A stretch of 64,000 nt of DNA from Limosilactobacillus pulli (GTDB taxonomy: Bacteria > Bacillota > Bacilli > Lactobacillales > Lactobacillaceae). The stretch covers positions 1 to 64,000 of the forward strand of contig NZ_CANCWQ010000001.1 in NCBI RefSeq assembly GCF_947381555.1. The letters run 5' to 3'. The position numbers and the translations under genes were made by a program. Below are positions 32,280-42,130 of this stretch, piece after piece. Below the pieces are notes generated by a model. It searched no databases, was not told the DNA's origin, and saw nothing but the letters and a program-made list of their open reading frames with translations. Within the stretch, counting starts at the first letter, position 1; each line of letters begins with the position of its first letter.

Positions 32280-33977
32280 TTATTCAACGGAGATCAGGTA
32301 TGGGTAGACTGGTTGTCCGCCATCGTAGATCTGGACATCCAATTCATCATCAACATCCAGAATAGCTTCTTTAATAGCTTCAGCAGTCTCTTTATCGCCA
32401 TCGACCCCGTAAAGAATCGTTACGATCTCGCTGTCTTCATCCAGCATCTGCTTGACCATTTCAATTGCCGCCGTCTTAACGTCAGCGGCCGTGTTGATGA
32501 TCTTGCCGTCTACGATGCCCATGAAGTCGTCTTTTTTAATCGTTTGACCATCAATCGTAGTGTCGCGCACTGCGTTGGTAACTTCACCACTCTTAACGGT
32601 ATCCAGGTTGCCTTCCATGTTAGCCTGATTTTCTTCCAGATCTGCCTCTGGATTAAATTCCAGCATTGCGCTCATGCCTTGTGCAATCGTCTTGGCATGC
32701 ACAACTTTAGTCGGAATGTCGGCCACCTCAGCAGCTTGGTCAGCCGCCATGAAGATATTGCCATTATCTGGCAGTACCAGCGCCTGCTTGGCACCACTTT
32801 CATTGATGGCTTCGGCAATTTCTTGAATGCTTGGATTCATGGTTTGACCACCATTGATCACGTGGGTAACGCCAAGACTTTCCAAAAGCTTGGCAATCCC
32901 ATCACCGGAGGCTACAGCAATCACTGCCGTATCCAAAGCCGGCTTTTCAGCTTCCTTGGCCTTTTCCAGCGGCGTTGGCTCACCTTCGTCTTTTTCCATG
33001 ATCTCCTCTTGCTGCCAGCGCATGTTGTCGACCTTGACCGTTTGCAGATCACCAAACTGCTGACCCCAGGAAAGTACCTTGCCAGGGAATTCAGTGTGGA
33101 CGTGAACCTTAACGACCTCATCGTCATTGATTACCAGCAGACTGTCACCTAGCTTGGCCAGATAGTTATAGAAGGTATCGTAGTCAAACTTTTGCGTGAC
33201 CTGCTTACCGCGACCGATCCGCACCATCATCTGCGTGCAGTAGCCATACTTGATGTCGTCAGGATTAAGCTTGCCTTGCGCACTTTGGTGATGCTTGGCA
33301 TTGATCATCTCGTCGATTTGCGCATTATCAGGCTTAGCCAGGTCGTTTTCGACTACCTTGCCGCTTAATGATTCATAAAATGCCTGCAGCACGAATACCA
33401 ACCCCTGGCCACCAGAATCAACTACGCCGACTTCTTTTAGAACCGGCAACAGATCAGGCGTCTTTTGCAAGGCTGCTTCGCTGGCATCATAGATTTTTTC
33501 CATGATGTCAACCAGATCCTCATTACCGGCCTTAACCTCGTTCAAACCAGCCTGAGCCGATTCGCGAACAACCGTCAAAATCGTCCCTTCCGTCGGTTTC
33601 ATGACTGCTTTGTAAGCCGTTTGGGCACCGTTGGCATAAGCATCAACAAAATCCTTGGCCGATAATTCCTGCTTGTCAGCACATCCCTTAGCAAAGCCAC
33701 GGAAAATCTGTGACAGGATCACGCCGGAATTGCCCCGTGCACCCATCAAAAGGCCCTTTGCCAATGCTTGCGCCAAATCGCCAACGCTGGTGCTGGTGGC
33801 ATCACGTTCATACTTGGCACCGCTGGCCATTGACATGCTCATGTTGGTTCCCGTATCACCATCCGGAACCGGGAATACATTCAATGAATTAATAAATTCG
33901 GCTTGAGCGTTCAGTTTGGCGGCTGCCGCTTGAACTATCTTACCAAATTCAAGATTAGTAATCTTGGTAACTGTCAA
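32280..33977 (-). CDS. fakA: Fatty acid kinase, ATP-binding subunit FakA (DAK1/DegV-partner, YloV)
   Basis: This 565-residue protein phosphorylates exogenous fatty acids bound to FakB (DegV) proteins. The N-terminal DhaL-type kinase domain has FPVPDGDTGTNMSMSMASG, LLMGARGNSGVILSQIFRG and GVVDSGGQGLVFVL; a middle domain and a C-terminal domain follow (VLPDNGNIFMAADQAA). I start it at a TTG at 33975-33977, 7 bases after GGAGG; the earlier GTG overlaps the ribosome binding site itself. It follows the first asp23 gene, the usual Firmicutes order. Confidence 0.95.
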   Translation of the reverse strand: MTVTKITNLEFGKIVQAAAAKLNAQAEFINSLNVFPVPDGDTGTNMSMSMASGAKYERDATSTSVGDLAQALAKGLLMGARGNSGVILSQIFRGFAKGCADKQELSAKDFVDAYANGAQTAYKAVMKPTEGTILTVVRESAQAGLNEVKAGNEDLVDIMEKIYDASEAALQKTPDLLPVLKEVGVVDSGGQGLVFVLQAFYESLSGKVVENDLAKPDNAQIDEMINAKHHQSAQGKLNPDDIKYGYCTQMMVRIGRGKQVTQKFDYDTFYNYLAKLGDSLLVINDDEVVKVHVHTEFPGKVLSWGQQFGDLQTVKVDNMRWQQEEIMEKDEGEPTPLEKAKEAEKPALDTAVIAVASGDGIAKLLESLGVTHVINGGQTMNPSIQEIAEAINESGAKQALVLPDNGNIFMAADQAAEVADIPTKVVHAKTIAQGMSAMLEFNPEADLEENQANMEGNLDTVKSGEVTNAVRDTTIDGQTIKKDDFMGIVDGKIINTAADVKTAAIEMVKQMLDEDSEIVTILYGVDGDKETAEAIKEAILDVDDELDVQIYDGGQPVYPYLISVE

Positions 33978-34001
33978 AATCAATTCCTCCCGTGGCACGT
34001 C

Positions 34002-34367
34002 TTAATCATCGCCCAAAACGCGAACGCCTTGAACGTATACATTGACCGCATTGGCCGTGACGCCCAGCATGGATTCGAGGTTGTACTTGACCTTTTCTTG
34101 GACGCTCTTGGACACTTCTGAAATCTTCGTGCCATAGCCAACAATGATGTTAACGTCAACGGAAACGCCATTGTCTTGCTGACGAACAACAACGCCCTTG
34201 CTATAGCTGTCATGCCGCAGAATCTGGTTGACGCCGTCCTTCAATGGATTGCGACTGGCCATGCCTACCACGCCATAGTTATCGGTAGCGGCGCCGCCTA
34301 CGACCGTTGAGATCACATCATTAGCAATATCGATCGTGCCAGACTTTGTTTTAATCTTAACTGCCAT
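34002..34367 (-). CDS. Asp23/Gls24-family envelope stress protein (YloU)
   Basis: This 121-residue protein has the Asp23 pattern: IDIANDVISTVVGGAATDNYGVVGM, VSVDVNIIVGYGTKISEVSKSVQEKVKYNLESMLG and VNVYVQGV. It lies 24 bases before fakA, as in other Firmicutes. The ATG at 34367 is 9 bases after GGGAGG, which favours it over the TTG two codons upstream. A second Asp23-type gene is at 63293. Confidence 0.95.
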   Translation of the reverse strand: MAVKIKTKSGTIDIANDVISTVVGGAATDNYGVVGMASRNPLKDGVNQILRHDSYSKGVVVRQQDNGVSVDVNIIVGYGTKISEVSKSVQEKVKYNLESMLGVTANAVNVYVQGVRVLGDD

Positions 34368-34477
34368 CTTCAATGGCCTCCCTTAATCGTTTGTCATCAA
34401 GTTGATATCTCTATCATCTTACCATAGCACAGCAATGTCAAAAAGCAAAGTAGCCCACATTGCTTGAATCTATCGAC

Positions 34478-34503
34478 AAAAAAATAAGCCGCCCGCAAGG
34501 CGG
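34478..34503 (-). terminator. rpmB terminator
   Basis: CCGCC (34489-34493) and GGCGG (34499-34503) pair around CGCAA, followed on the minus strand by TTATTTTTTTG. Confidence 0.75.
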
Positions 34504-34521
34504 ACAGCCTATGTTTTTGGA

Positions 34522-34707
34522 CTAAACCCGAGTCACTTTACCCGACTTCAGGGTACGTGCTGAAACGTAAACCTTCTTTGGCTTGCCATTTACCAAAATG
34601 GTAACCTTTTGCAGGTTTGGCTTCCAGGTACGACGACTTGAGTTAAGGGCGTGTGAACGCTTGTTGCCGAAGCGCGTCCGCTTACCGGTCATGAAATCCT
34701 TAGCCAT
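34522..34707 (-). CDS. rpmB: 50S ribosomal protein L28
   Basis: This 61-residue protein reads MAKDFMTGKRTRFGNKRSHA and continues KVYVSARTLKSGKVTRV, complete for the family. The start at 34707 follows AGGAGGG. It contains no CxxC pair, so it is the zinc-free form. It is a single gene with its own terminator. Confidence 0.98.
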   Translation of the reverse strand: MAKDFMTGKRTRFGNKRSHALNSSRRTWKPNLQKVTILVNGKPKKVYVSARTLKSGKVTRV

Positions 34708-34823
34708 GTGGAACCCTCCTCTCCTCATCAGTTATTTTCTCCGCGCTGAGGTGCGCGCTGTAACTCACCTAAATAATTTACCATAGGGGGGCCTTCAATG
34801 CAATAGTTTTCTTTCAAGTATTT

Positions 34824-35507
34824 TCACTTGACACCTTGCAAAGGCCCCTGTGAATAGGCATCACGACTTTGAATAACGGCCATGATACCACTATCAAAAG
34901 AAAAATGATTGACCGTTCCGACAAACTCGTTGCTGGACCATGAGATGGGCAGCGAGCTGTCAAAATGATCCAGATTGTACTTTTCATCCGGCAGCGTCAA
35001 CCCCGTGACCGGCGTCAGATTGACAAACGCCAGATATGGCATCTGGGGCACCTTATGAATCTCATAACTACCTGGCTCATAAAAATCAACCGTATTTTGC
35101 CGATCAATCAGATGAATTCGATCCAGATACTGACGATATGGATCCATTAATGGCGTATACAGATTGGCCAACAATTGATCGAGCCTGCCACCCGTAGTCC
35201 CCCAGATCGTAATTGATGCCGGCTGATAATGTTTCATCGCCAGTAAAATCCCAATCTGAGTATCAGTATAGTCTTTTTCTGGTGGGTAGATGTCTACTTG
35301 CTGCACTGCAGCTTGCACTCTAGCCAGCTGCTCAGGCGTGCTGGAGTCAAAGTCGCCCGCTGCATACGCGGGAACAATGCCGTGCTCAAGCAGGCGAGTG
35401 GCACCTAGATCAACTCCCAGCCAGGTCTCAGAACGTCTTTTTTCAACTTGATCATAGGGAATCAGAGTTTCTGGTCCGCCCACCATGATATTGATTTTTT
35501 CGTCCAT
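34824..35507 (-). CDS. thiN: Thiamine pyrophosphokinase
   Basis: This 227-residue enzyme makes thiamine diphosphate from thiamine and ATP. Visible motifs are GVDLGATRLLEHGIVPAYAAGDFDS, PPEKDYTDTQIGI and WGTTGGRLDQLLAN, and a C-terminal beta-rich part binds thiamine (SSNEF to VIQSRDAYSQGP). It follows rpe after a terminator, as in most Firmicutes. Confidence 0.95.
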   Translation of the reverse strand: MDEKINIMVGGPETLIPYDQVEKRRSETWLGVDLGATRLLEHGIVPAYAAGDFDSSTPEQLARVQAAVQQVDIYPPEKDYTDTQIGILLAMKHYQPASITIWGTTGGRLDQLLANLYTPLMDPYRQYLDRIHLIDRQNTVDFYEPGSYEIHKVPQMPYLAFVNLTPVTGLTLPDEKYNLDHFDSSLPISWSSNEFVGTVNHFSFDSGIMAVIQSRDAYSQGPLQGVK

Positions 35508-35519
35508 TAATGATTATCC

Positions 35520-35556
35520 TCTAAAAAAACGCGACGAATTTCTTCGTCACGTTTTT
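35520..35556 (-). terminator. Terminator after rpe
   Basis: AACGCGACGAA (35528-35538) pairs with TTCGTCACGTT (35543-35553) with one G-U pair, flanked by A- and T-runs on both sides, so it may act on both strands. Confidence 0.8.
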
Positions 35557-35563
35557 GTTCTGA

Positions 35564-36217
35564 TTACTTGGTAGCGTCGCGCAGTGCTTGAATGCGAGCC
35601 AGTGGGTCTTCAGCATTGTAGACGTAGGAACCAGCAACGGCAACCGTAGCCCCGGCCTTGTAGCAGTCAACAACTGTTTCATTGTTGATCCCACCGTCGA
35701 TTTCAATATCAAAGTCGTAGCCATTAGCCTTCTTGATGGCATCCAATTCAGCAATCTTGGCAACCGTTTCTGGCAAGAACTTTTGACCACCAAAACCTGG
35801 GTTGACCGTCATAACCAAGACTTGGTCTACCATGTGCAGGACCGGCTTGATCATTTCAACCGGCGTACCTGGGTTGATAACGACTTCAGCATCCTTGCCG
35901 GCGTTTTTGATCAGCTGCAGCGCACGGTGAATATGCGGCGTTGCTTCAACGTGCACGCCAATGTTGTCGGCACCTGCTTCAGCCATTGCTGGAATCAGGT
36001 GTTCTGGGTTTTGAACCATCATGTGAACATCCAGGTACATGTCCGTAATCTGGCGGATGGCCTTAACAAAACCAGGTCCGTAAGAAATACTTGGAACAAA
36101 CGTACCATCCATCACGTCAATGTGCAGTTCTTCGGCACCAGCTTGGTCAACCAGCTTGATGTCTTTTTCAAGATTCATGTAATCGGCGCTCAAAATCGAT
36201 GGAGCTACTTTAATCAT
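35564..36217 (-). CDS. rpe: Ribulose-phosphate 3-epimerase
   Basis: This 217-residue TIM-barrel enzyme interconverts ribulose 5-phosphate and xylulose 5-phosphate, the substrate of phosphoketolase in heterofermenters. It reads IKVAPSILSADYMNLEKD, LHIDVMDGTFVPSISYG, MTVNPGFGGQKF and IEIDGGINNETV, covering metal and phosphate sites. The start at 36217 follows AGGGAATAGG; the upstream in-frame codon lacks this. Confidence 0.97.
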   Translation of the reverse strand: MIKVAPSILSADYMNLEKDIKLVDQAGAEELHIDVMDGTFVPSISYGPGFVKAIRQITDMYLDVHMMVQNPEHLIPAMAEAGADNIGVHVEATPHIHRALQLIKNAGKDAEVVINPGTPVEMIKPVLHMVDQVLVMTVNPGFGGQKFLPETVAKIAELDAIKKANGYDFDIEIDGGINNETVVDCYKAGATVAVAGSYVYNAEDPLARIQALRDATK

Positions 36218-36234
36218 AATCCTATTCCCTCGTT

Positions 36235-37104
36235 TCAATAGTTTGGTTTTTGGCTGACAATCAGATCATTAAACTGAACGTAATTGTCATACCGGCTCTT
36301 CATTATTGTACCATGCTCAACCGCGTTCTTCACGGCACAGCCAGGTTCTTTTAGATGCAGGCAGCCGCGAAACTTGCATTCTGGGGCCAATTGCCGCATT
36401 TCTGGAAACAGTTTTGGCAGTTCCGTGACATCCATGTCAAAGTCTTCATAAGAAGAAAAGCCTGGCGTATCGGCAATCAAGGCTTCGCCGACATGCAACA
36501 GACTGACCTTGCGCGTGGTGTGTCGTCCTCTCTTCAAGGCCTGTGAAACCTCACCCGTTGCCAGATTCAATTCCGGTGCCAGATGATTTAAAAGCGTTGA
36601 TTTGCCAGCCCCGGTCTGACCCATCATCGTAACGATATGATGACTGAGCAGCTGCTGGAGCTGAGTCAGTGATTCTTTACCAAACGGCTGGCGTTGGGCA
36701 ATCACTGCATAGCCGATCTGGCGATAGCCGTTTAAGACTGGCTGCAGCTCATGCCATTCATCATCACTTAACAGATCAGTTTTTGAAAAATAGATGATGG
36801 GTTCAATGGCTTGTTTTTCTAAAGCAATCAGCTGACGATCCAGTAAGTTGCTGGAAAACTTGGGTTGTTTGGCAGCCGTAACCACGACAGCCTGATCAAC
36901 ATTGGCTACTGGCGGCCGCCGCAATTGGTTTCTGCGGGGCAATACCTTTAGCAAATAGCCATCTTCAAACTCGACTTGATCGCCTACGATCGGCTTGATG
37001 CCGCGCTTGCGAAAGTTGCCACGGCCACGCGTGCGAAAGACCGTACCGTCGGCAAGCACGTCAAAAAAGCCGCTGAGCGATTGTTGGATGATTCCTTGTT
37101 GCAC
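36235..37104 (-). CDS. rsgA: Ribosome small-subunit GTPase RsgA
   Basis: This 289-residue assembly GTPase has an OB domain (about 1-65), a circularly permuted GTPase with NKxD-like YFSKTDLL before GQTGAGKSTLLNHL (P loop), then DTPGFSSY, and a zinc knuckle (CKFRGCLHLKEPGCAV). I choose the GTG at 37104, 6 bases after GAGG. The TTG four codons earlier would place the ribosome binding site inside the gene. It directly follows prkC. Confidence 0.96.
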   Translation of the reverse strand: MQQGIIQQSLSGFFDVLADGTVFRTRGRGNFRKRGIKPIVGDQVEFEDGYLLKVLPRRNQLRRPPVANVDQAVVVTAAKQPKFSSNLLDRQLIALEKQAIEPIIYFSKTDLLSDDEWHELQPVLNGYRQIGYAVIAQRQPFGKESLTQLQQLLSHHIVTMMGQTGAGKSTLLNHLAPELNLATGEVSQALKRGRHTTRKVSLLHVGEALIADTPGFSSYEDFDMDVTELPKLFPEMRQLAPECKFRGCLHLKEPGCAVKNAVEHGTIMKSRYDNYVQFNDLIVSQKPNY

Positions 37105-37116
37105 TTTGCACCTCAA

Positions 37117-39054
37117 CTATCCTGTAATATTCGTCGCGCTCATAATCGTCTGACCGTTGCGAATTACTCGGTAGGCACCGGTCTGGCCACTACGCAGCGT
37201 AAATGGTACGTTGATCGTTGTTTCTTGGTTGATGGTAATGTCTTGATATTCCATTGTCAGATTGTGGTAGGCATCACGGATATATACCTGTACCCGATTT
37301 TCTTTTTTGCCGCCACTGCTATCAAACGGAATATTGATTTGAATGTTAGTGGTACGCAGCTCATCAGAATTGCTGGCAATCTGAACGGTCAGCGTATCGC
37401 CATGCGTCAGTTTGCCGCCTGCTTTTGGCGTCTGCTGAATCACATGGTTGGTTGCGACGGTCGTTGAGTTCTTTTGTGTTGTCGTCAGCTGCAGCTGATG
37501 CTTATTGGCAAAATCCTGTACCTCGCTGATGTCCTTGTCCTTAAAGTTTGGAATCGTAATCTGCTTTTTGCCGGCACTGACCGTCAGCGTAACCGTCTGT
37601 TGGCTGGGATTAATCGTCGTACCGGAACTGACGCTTTGCTTGATGACCTTGCCAGTTGCGACAGTATCAGAGTACTTTCTGGTCTGTTTAACGACAAAGC
37701 CTTTGTCACGCAATTCATCGGCCGTATCCGAATAGTTGTCGCCAACGTAATCAGCCATCTTCCAGGTTTTGACGCCGCGGCTGACAATCAGATCAACCGA
37801 TTGACCGGCATGCGCATGACGCTTGTTGCCGGCCACCTTGACCACATGATTTTTGGATACCGTCTGACTGGTCTTTTCGGTAACGTTGCCTAGGCGCAGG
37901 TGATGCGCCTGCAGCTTTTTTTCAGCCTGCGCCGTAGTCAAACCATCGACATCAGGAATCGTGACCGTTCGATGCATGTACATCCCGACCCCGGCACCGA
38001 TCAAGGCCAATACCACCACGATCACGACCGCCCACTTGCGGATAGGATGTCGCTGGATGGTACGCTTCATACGGCTTTGCCGAGTCGGCGTCAGCTGTTT
38101 GGTGTCGTCATCAACTTTTTGGGCACTGGCTGCTTGTTGATCAGCAGCTTCTTTGATGGCGTTAAGATCCAATACCTTGGTCTCTTCGTTGCTGGACTGC
38201 TGACCAACGACGTACTTAGGCTCATTGGCACGTGACGGATCCAGCGAGGTCTGCAGGTCAGCCGCCATTGCCGCTACATCTTGATATCGATCACAAGGGT
38301 GTTTGGCCGTAGCACGATAGACCACATTTTCCAAGGGCTGCGGAATCTGTGGGTTGAATTTGCGTACTGAGGGAATCTCATCGCGGAAGTGTTTTAATGC
38401 AATCGATACCGCCGTTTCGCCTTCAAACGGTACTTGGCCGGTCAAAAGCTCAAATAAAATAATTCCCAAAGAATAAATATCTGACTGCGGCGTTGCAATG
38501 CTGCCGCGTGCCTGCTCTGGTGAAAGGTAATGTACCGAACCCAGCAGGCTGTTGGTTTGTGTCATTGAATTTTGCGATGCCGCCATGGCGATCCCAAAAT
38601 CCGTAATTTTAATATTTTTATTGTCATCGATTAAGATATTTTGCGGCTTAAGGTCGCGGTGAATAATACCATTGGCGTGGGCCGTCTGTACCGCGGCTAA
38701 GACTTGCTCCATGATATCGATGACTTGCGGCAATGGAATTGGGTAGTGATCCTGAATATAGGTCTTCAAATCAGTCCCCTTAACATATTCCATAACCATG
38801 TATTGGATGCCATGCTCCTCGCCAACGTCATAGATACCCACAATATGGGGATCGTTGAGCTGCGTGGCCGCCATGGCTTCTCGTTCAAAGCGGCGTTTAG
38901 TGCTGGGATCATCGCGCAGGTCCAAGCGCAATAGTTTGACCGAGACATCGCGATCCAGCACCAGATCGTGAGCCAGGTAGACATTGGCCATGCCGCCCTC
39001 ACCCAGCGATTTGATTATCTTATACCGGTGATTAAGCTCATATCCGGATTTCAT
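37117..39054 (-). CDS. prkC: Serine/threonine protein kinase with PASTA domains
   Basis: This 645-residue membrane kinase senses cell-wall fragments. The kinase domain (about 1-270) has GEGGMANVYLAHD, HRDLKPQNIL and DFGIAMAAS. A single membrane segment lies near 338-358 (WAVVIVVVLALIGAGVGMYM). Outside are three PASTA repeats (about 360-560; PDVDGLTTAQAEKKLQAHHL begins the first) and a last domain without a known name. It is paired with its phosphatase prpC five bases upstream. Confidence 0.97.
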   Translation of the reverse strand: MKSGYELNHRYKIIKSLGEGGMANVYLAHDLVLDRDVSVKLLRLDLRDDPSTKRRFEREAMAATQLNDPHIVGIYDVGEEHGIQYMVMEYVKGTDLKTYIQDHYPIPLPQVIDIMEQVLAAVQTAHANGIIHRDLKPQNILIDDNKNIKITDFGIAMAASQNSMTQTNSLLGSVHYLSPEQARGSIATPQSDIYSLGIILFELLTGQVPFEGETAVSIALKHFRDEIPSVRKFNPQIPQPLENVVYRATAKHPCDRYQDVAAMAADLQTSLDPSRANEPKYVVGQQSSNEETKVLDLNAIKEAADQQAASAQKVDDDTKQLTPTRQSRMKRTIQRHPIRKWAVVIVVVLALIGAGVGMYMHRTVTIPDVDGLTTAQAEKKLQAHHLRLGNVTEKTSQTVSKNHVVKVAGNKRHAHAGQSVDLIVSRGVKTWKMADYVGDNYSDTADELRDKGFVVKQTRKYSDTVATGKVIKQSVSSGTTINPSQQTVTLTVSAGKKQITIPNFKDKDISEVQDFANKHQLQLTTTQKNSTTVATNHVIQQTPKAGGKLTHGDTLTVQIASNSDELRTTNIQINIPFDSSGGKKENRVQVYIRDAYHNLTMEYQDITINQETTINVPFTLRSGQTGAYRVIRNGQTIMSATNITG

Positions 39055-39059
39055 TGATT

Positions 39060-39803
39060 TTATCTCTCCTGATCATTTTGGCTGATCAGAACGGTGATAT
39101 TGTCCGGACCACCAGCTGCATTGGCTTTTTCAACCAAAACGCTGCACTTGTCTTCCAGCGGTGCATCGCTTTGCAGCACCTGGGTCAATTCCTGTTTGTC
39201 AACAGTTTTGGACAGGCCATCCGAGCACATTAGCAATTGATCACCGGGCTCAAACGGAAACACATTGACATCGATCTGCGCGTCATTAGAGATTCCAATT
39301 GCCCGGGTTATAATATTGTTCTGTGGTGACACGGCAGCTTCCTGTTCGGTTAAATCGCCGTTCTTGACTAACTCATTTACCAAGGAATGATCAACCGTGA
39401 CTTGAGTCAAGACGTTTTGATGCATAATATAGCCACGGCTGTCGCCAATATTGGCAACAACGATTTTTTGTTGATCATTAAAGAAAATGGCGGCTACCAA
39501 AGTGGTCCCCATTCCTTGATATTTTTTATTCTTGCGTGATTCGTCAATGATTTGATCATTGATCTGCTGCACCTGATCAGCAAGCCACTGTTTGGCAGCT
39601 GCCTCATCATTGGGCGCAGACTTTAAGAAGCGCTGACCGAGAGCCTGGACAGTCGTTTGTGCAGCTACATCGCCGCCTCGATTGCCACCAATTCCATCAG
39701 CAACCAAATCCAGCTGCTTTCCAGAATTCGTGGTGAAACTATCGACGCGATCTTGATTTTCAGATCGCTGTTGACCAATATCAGATTGATAGGCTGTTTT
39801 CAT
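39060..39803 (-). CDS. prpC: PP2C-type protein phosphatase
   Basis: This 247-residue phosphatase reverses PrkC phosphorylation. It shows metal-binding motifs SDIGQQRSENQDR, LVADGIGGNRGGDVAA, NIGDSRGYI, LLMCSDGLSK and GPDNITVL. The start at 39803 has AGAAGGGA upstream. The stop is 5 bases before prkC. Confidence 0.96.
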   Translation of the reverse strand: MKTAYQSDIGQQRSENQDRVDSFTTNSGKQLDLVADGIGGNRGGDVAAQTTVQALGQRFLKSAPNDEAAAKQWLADQVQQINDQIIDESRKNKKYQGMGTTLVAAIFFNDQQKIVVANIGDSRGYIMHQNVLTQVTVDHSLVNELVKNGDLTEQEAAVSPQNNIITRAIGISNDAQIDVNVFPFEPGDQLLMCSDGLSKTVDKQELTQVLQSDAPLEDKCSVLVEKANAAGGPDNITVLISQNDQER

Positions 39804-39819
39804 GGGTCTAAGTTCCCTT

Positions 39820-41166
39820 CTACAAACGTTGCAGGCTGCTGATAAAGAATCCATCAGAGCCATAATCACTTGGCAAAATTGTCAAGGTTGCCCCCGTTCG
39901 CGCGTTTTTCAAGGCACGCGCCGTTTGAGTTTTAAGCAGCTTAAAATCTGGATGGGCAGCCAGAAATGCCTGCACGGTACCATCATTTTCCTGCTGTAAA
40001 ATTGTGCACGTACTATATGTTATTATACCGCCTTTTTTCACTTTTGGGGCAACTGCATTTAAAATTGCCAGTTGAATTTCGTGCAGCTGCAGACTATCGC
40101 TAAGTTTTTTATCGTAGCGAATCTCTGGCTTGCGGCGTAAAAGCCCGATGCCACTGCATGGTGCATCAACTAAGATCTTATCAAAAAATTCATCGGCAAA
40201 CTTTTCATCAACCTTGCGCGCATCTAACTGACAGGCATGCACGCGATCAGCTACGCCTAAACGCTGCGCATTTTTTTCAATCAGCTTGATCTTGTGAGGG
40301 TGAATATCCAATGCCGTAACGCTGCCGCCAGATTTAACGTCTAAAGCTGCCGCACTCTGAACGGTTTTACCGCCAGGTGCCGCACAAGCATCCAAGACCT
40401 GATCGCTCGATTCGACTTGCATGCTTTCTACAGCCAGCATGGCACTTTCGTCTTGGATCGTAACCAGACCATCCAAAAAGGCTTGCGTATTGATGACATC
40501 CCCACTTTTGACCACCAGGCCATCTCTTGCAACCTGACTTTTTTCAATCTCAACGCCCTGCTCTTTTAAGACATTAATTGCCTGGGAAATGGTCGTCTTA
40601 GCCAAATTGACCCGCAATGAGACACGTGCTGGTTCGTTAATGGCAGCAAAAATCTCATCAGCAGTCCGCTGACCATACTGCTTGGTTAACTCTTCAACTA
40701 GCCATTTTGGCAGGCTGAATTCAACTGAACAGCGCTCAATCGGATCCTGGATATCGCTAGCGCTGCGTAGGCCTTGACGCAAAATCGCATGCAAAACGCC
40801 AGTCACAAAGCGTCGCGTGCCCGGATTGCCAAGCGTTTTGGCCAACTCAATCGATTCATTGGTAACCGCCCAATCTGGTATGCGATCCAAATATTGGTAC
40901 TGATAAATTGACATCAAAAGAAGCGTCTTAACCCAGCTTTCGGTTTTCTTGCCCTTAATAAACGGAGCCAGCCAATATTCTAGCGTTAATTTATGCTGCA
41001 GTACACCATAGACCAAGTTGGTAGCCAAGCGCTTATCAACTGCGCTTAACTGACTGTTTTTTAAGACCTGGTTTAACTGCAGATTGGAATAGGCGCCTTT
41101 TTGCAGGACCTGATCAAGCGTTTTTAAAGCGGCGCCCCGTGCGGTATTGATCTGCTTATTCTTCAT
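39820..41166 (-). CDS. rsmB: 16S rRNA (cytosine-967-C5)-methyltransferase
   Basis: This 448-residue enzyme has a NusB-like N-terminal domain (about 5-140) and a SAM-dependent methylase domain: VLDACAAPGGKTVQSA, ILVDAPCSGIGLLRRKPEIRY (first catalytic cysteine) and TYSTCTI (second). It overlaps the fmt stop by 11 bases. Confidence 0.96.
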   Translation of the reverse strand: MKNKQINTARGAALKTLDQVLQKGAYSNLQLNQVLKNSQLSAVDKRLATNLVYGVLQHKLTLEYWLAPFIKGKKTESWVKTLLLMSIYQYQYLDRIPDWAVTNESIELAKTLGNPGTRRFVTGVLHAILRQGLRSASDIQDPIERCSVEFSLPKWLVEELTKQYGQRTADEIFAAINEPARVSLRVNLAKTTISQAINVLKEQGVEIEKSQVARDGLVVKSGDVINTQAFLDGLVTIQDESAMLAVESMQVESSDQVLDACAAPGGKTVQSAAALDVKSGGSVTALDIHPHKIKLIEKNAQRLGVADRVHACQLDARKVDEKFADEFFDKILVDAPCSGIGLLRRKPEIRYDKKLSDSLQLHEIQLAILNAVAPKVKKGGIITYSTCTILQQENDGTVQAFLAAHPDFKLLKTQTARALKNARTGATLTILPSDYGSDGFFISSLQRL

Positions 41167-42112
41167 CGGTGATTGCCTGAACTCCTTGCTTTAGATTCTG
41201 ATGACCATTCAAATAGGAAGTAATGTCCATCTCGCGCTTGCCCTTTGGCTTGAGGCGGTTGATCCGGTAAGTCGTACCATTGCCGGCCGCCAAAATCAAG
41301 GCATGTTTTTCAACGCGTACAACTTGACCAGGCGCCAGATCAGTCTTTTCATCCAGTGGCGTGACGTCATAAATCTTGGTCTGAATACCATCGATGATCA
41401 TGTTGCCAATTGGGAATGGACGCAGACCACGAACCTTGTCATCAATACGATCAGCTGGCAGGCGATAGTCAATGCGCTCTTGTTCACTGCTAATATTTGG
41501 TGAAAAGACGACTTTTTCTGGATCCTGCTTGACTGGCTGAACATCGCCTTTTGCCAATTTGGGCAGAGTTTCCATCAAAAGATCGCGTCCCAATCGACTC
41601 AGCTTTTCAAACATCGTACCGCTATCGTCATTTTTGGTGATTGGAATCGCCTTTTGGGCAATAATATCGCCAGCATCCATGGCCTTAACCATATACATGA
41701 TCGTTACACCGGTTTCTTGATCACCGTTGATAATTGAGTACTGAATTGGTGCTCCACCACGATATTTAGGCAAAAGCGAGCCATGTACGTTAATCGCCGC
41801 GATTTTGGCTGCTTCAAGCATCTTGACGGGCAAAAACTGGCCAAACGCTGCCGTAATCTCAAAGTCAGGTGCCAAATCGATCACCCGCTGCATCTCGGTA
41901 CTGCCGCTTAGTTTTTCTGGCTGCAGTACCTCAATTCCATATTTAACGGCCAGTTCCTTAACCGGCGTGGCCCGCAGCTCATGTTTGCGGCCTACTCGGC
42001 GATCAGGCTGCGTAACGACGGCCTTAACGTCATATTGATCATCATTAATCAAGGCTTGCAGAATCGGTACAGCAAACTGTGGCGTTCCCATAAATACGAC
42101 TGATAATGACAT
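41156..42112 (-). CDS. fmt: Methionyl-tRNA formyltransferase
   Basis: This 318-residue enzyme formylates initiator Met-tRNA. It shows VVFMGTPQFAVPILQALI, NVHGSLLPKYRGGAPIQYSI (folate-binding/catalytic N and H), then QETGVTIMYMVKAMDAGDII, and a C-terminal tRNA-binding domain. It lies between priA and rsmB, the usual order. Confidence 0.98.
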   Translation of the reverse strand: MSLSVVFMGTPQFAVPILQALINDDQYDVKAVVTQPDRRVGRKHELRATPVKELAVKYGIEVLQPEKLSGSTEMQRVIDLAPDFEITAAFGQFLPVKMLEAAKIAAINVHGSLLPKYRGGAPIQYSIINGDQETGVTIMYMVKAMDAGDIIAQKAIPITKNDDSGTMFEKLSRLGRDLLMETLPKLAKGDVQPVKQDPEKVVFSPNISSEQERIDYRLPADRIDDKVRGLRPFPIGNMIIDGIQTKIYDVTPLDEKTDLAPGQVVRVEKHALILAAGNGTTYRINRLKPKGKREMDITSYLNGHQNLKQGVQAITDEE

Positions 42113-42130
42113 AATAAAAATCCTTTCTCG

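Noticed and set aside
32313..33152. A 279-residue plus-strand ORF, the longest antisense frame
   Set aside because: It lies wholly opposite fakA, follows its codon phase and resembles no protein.
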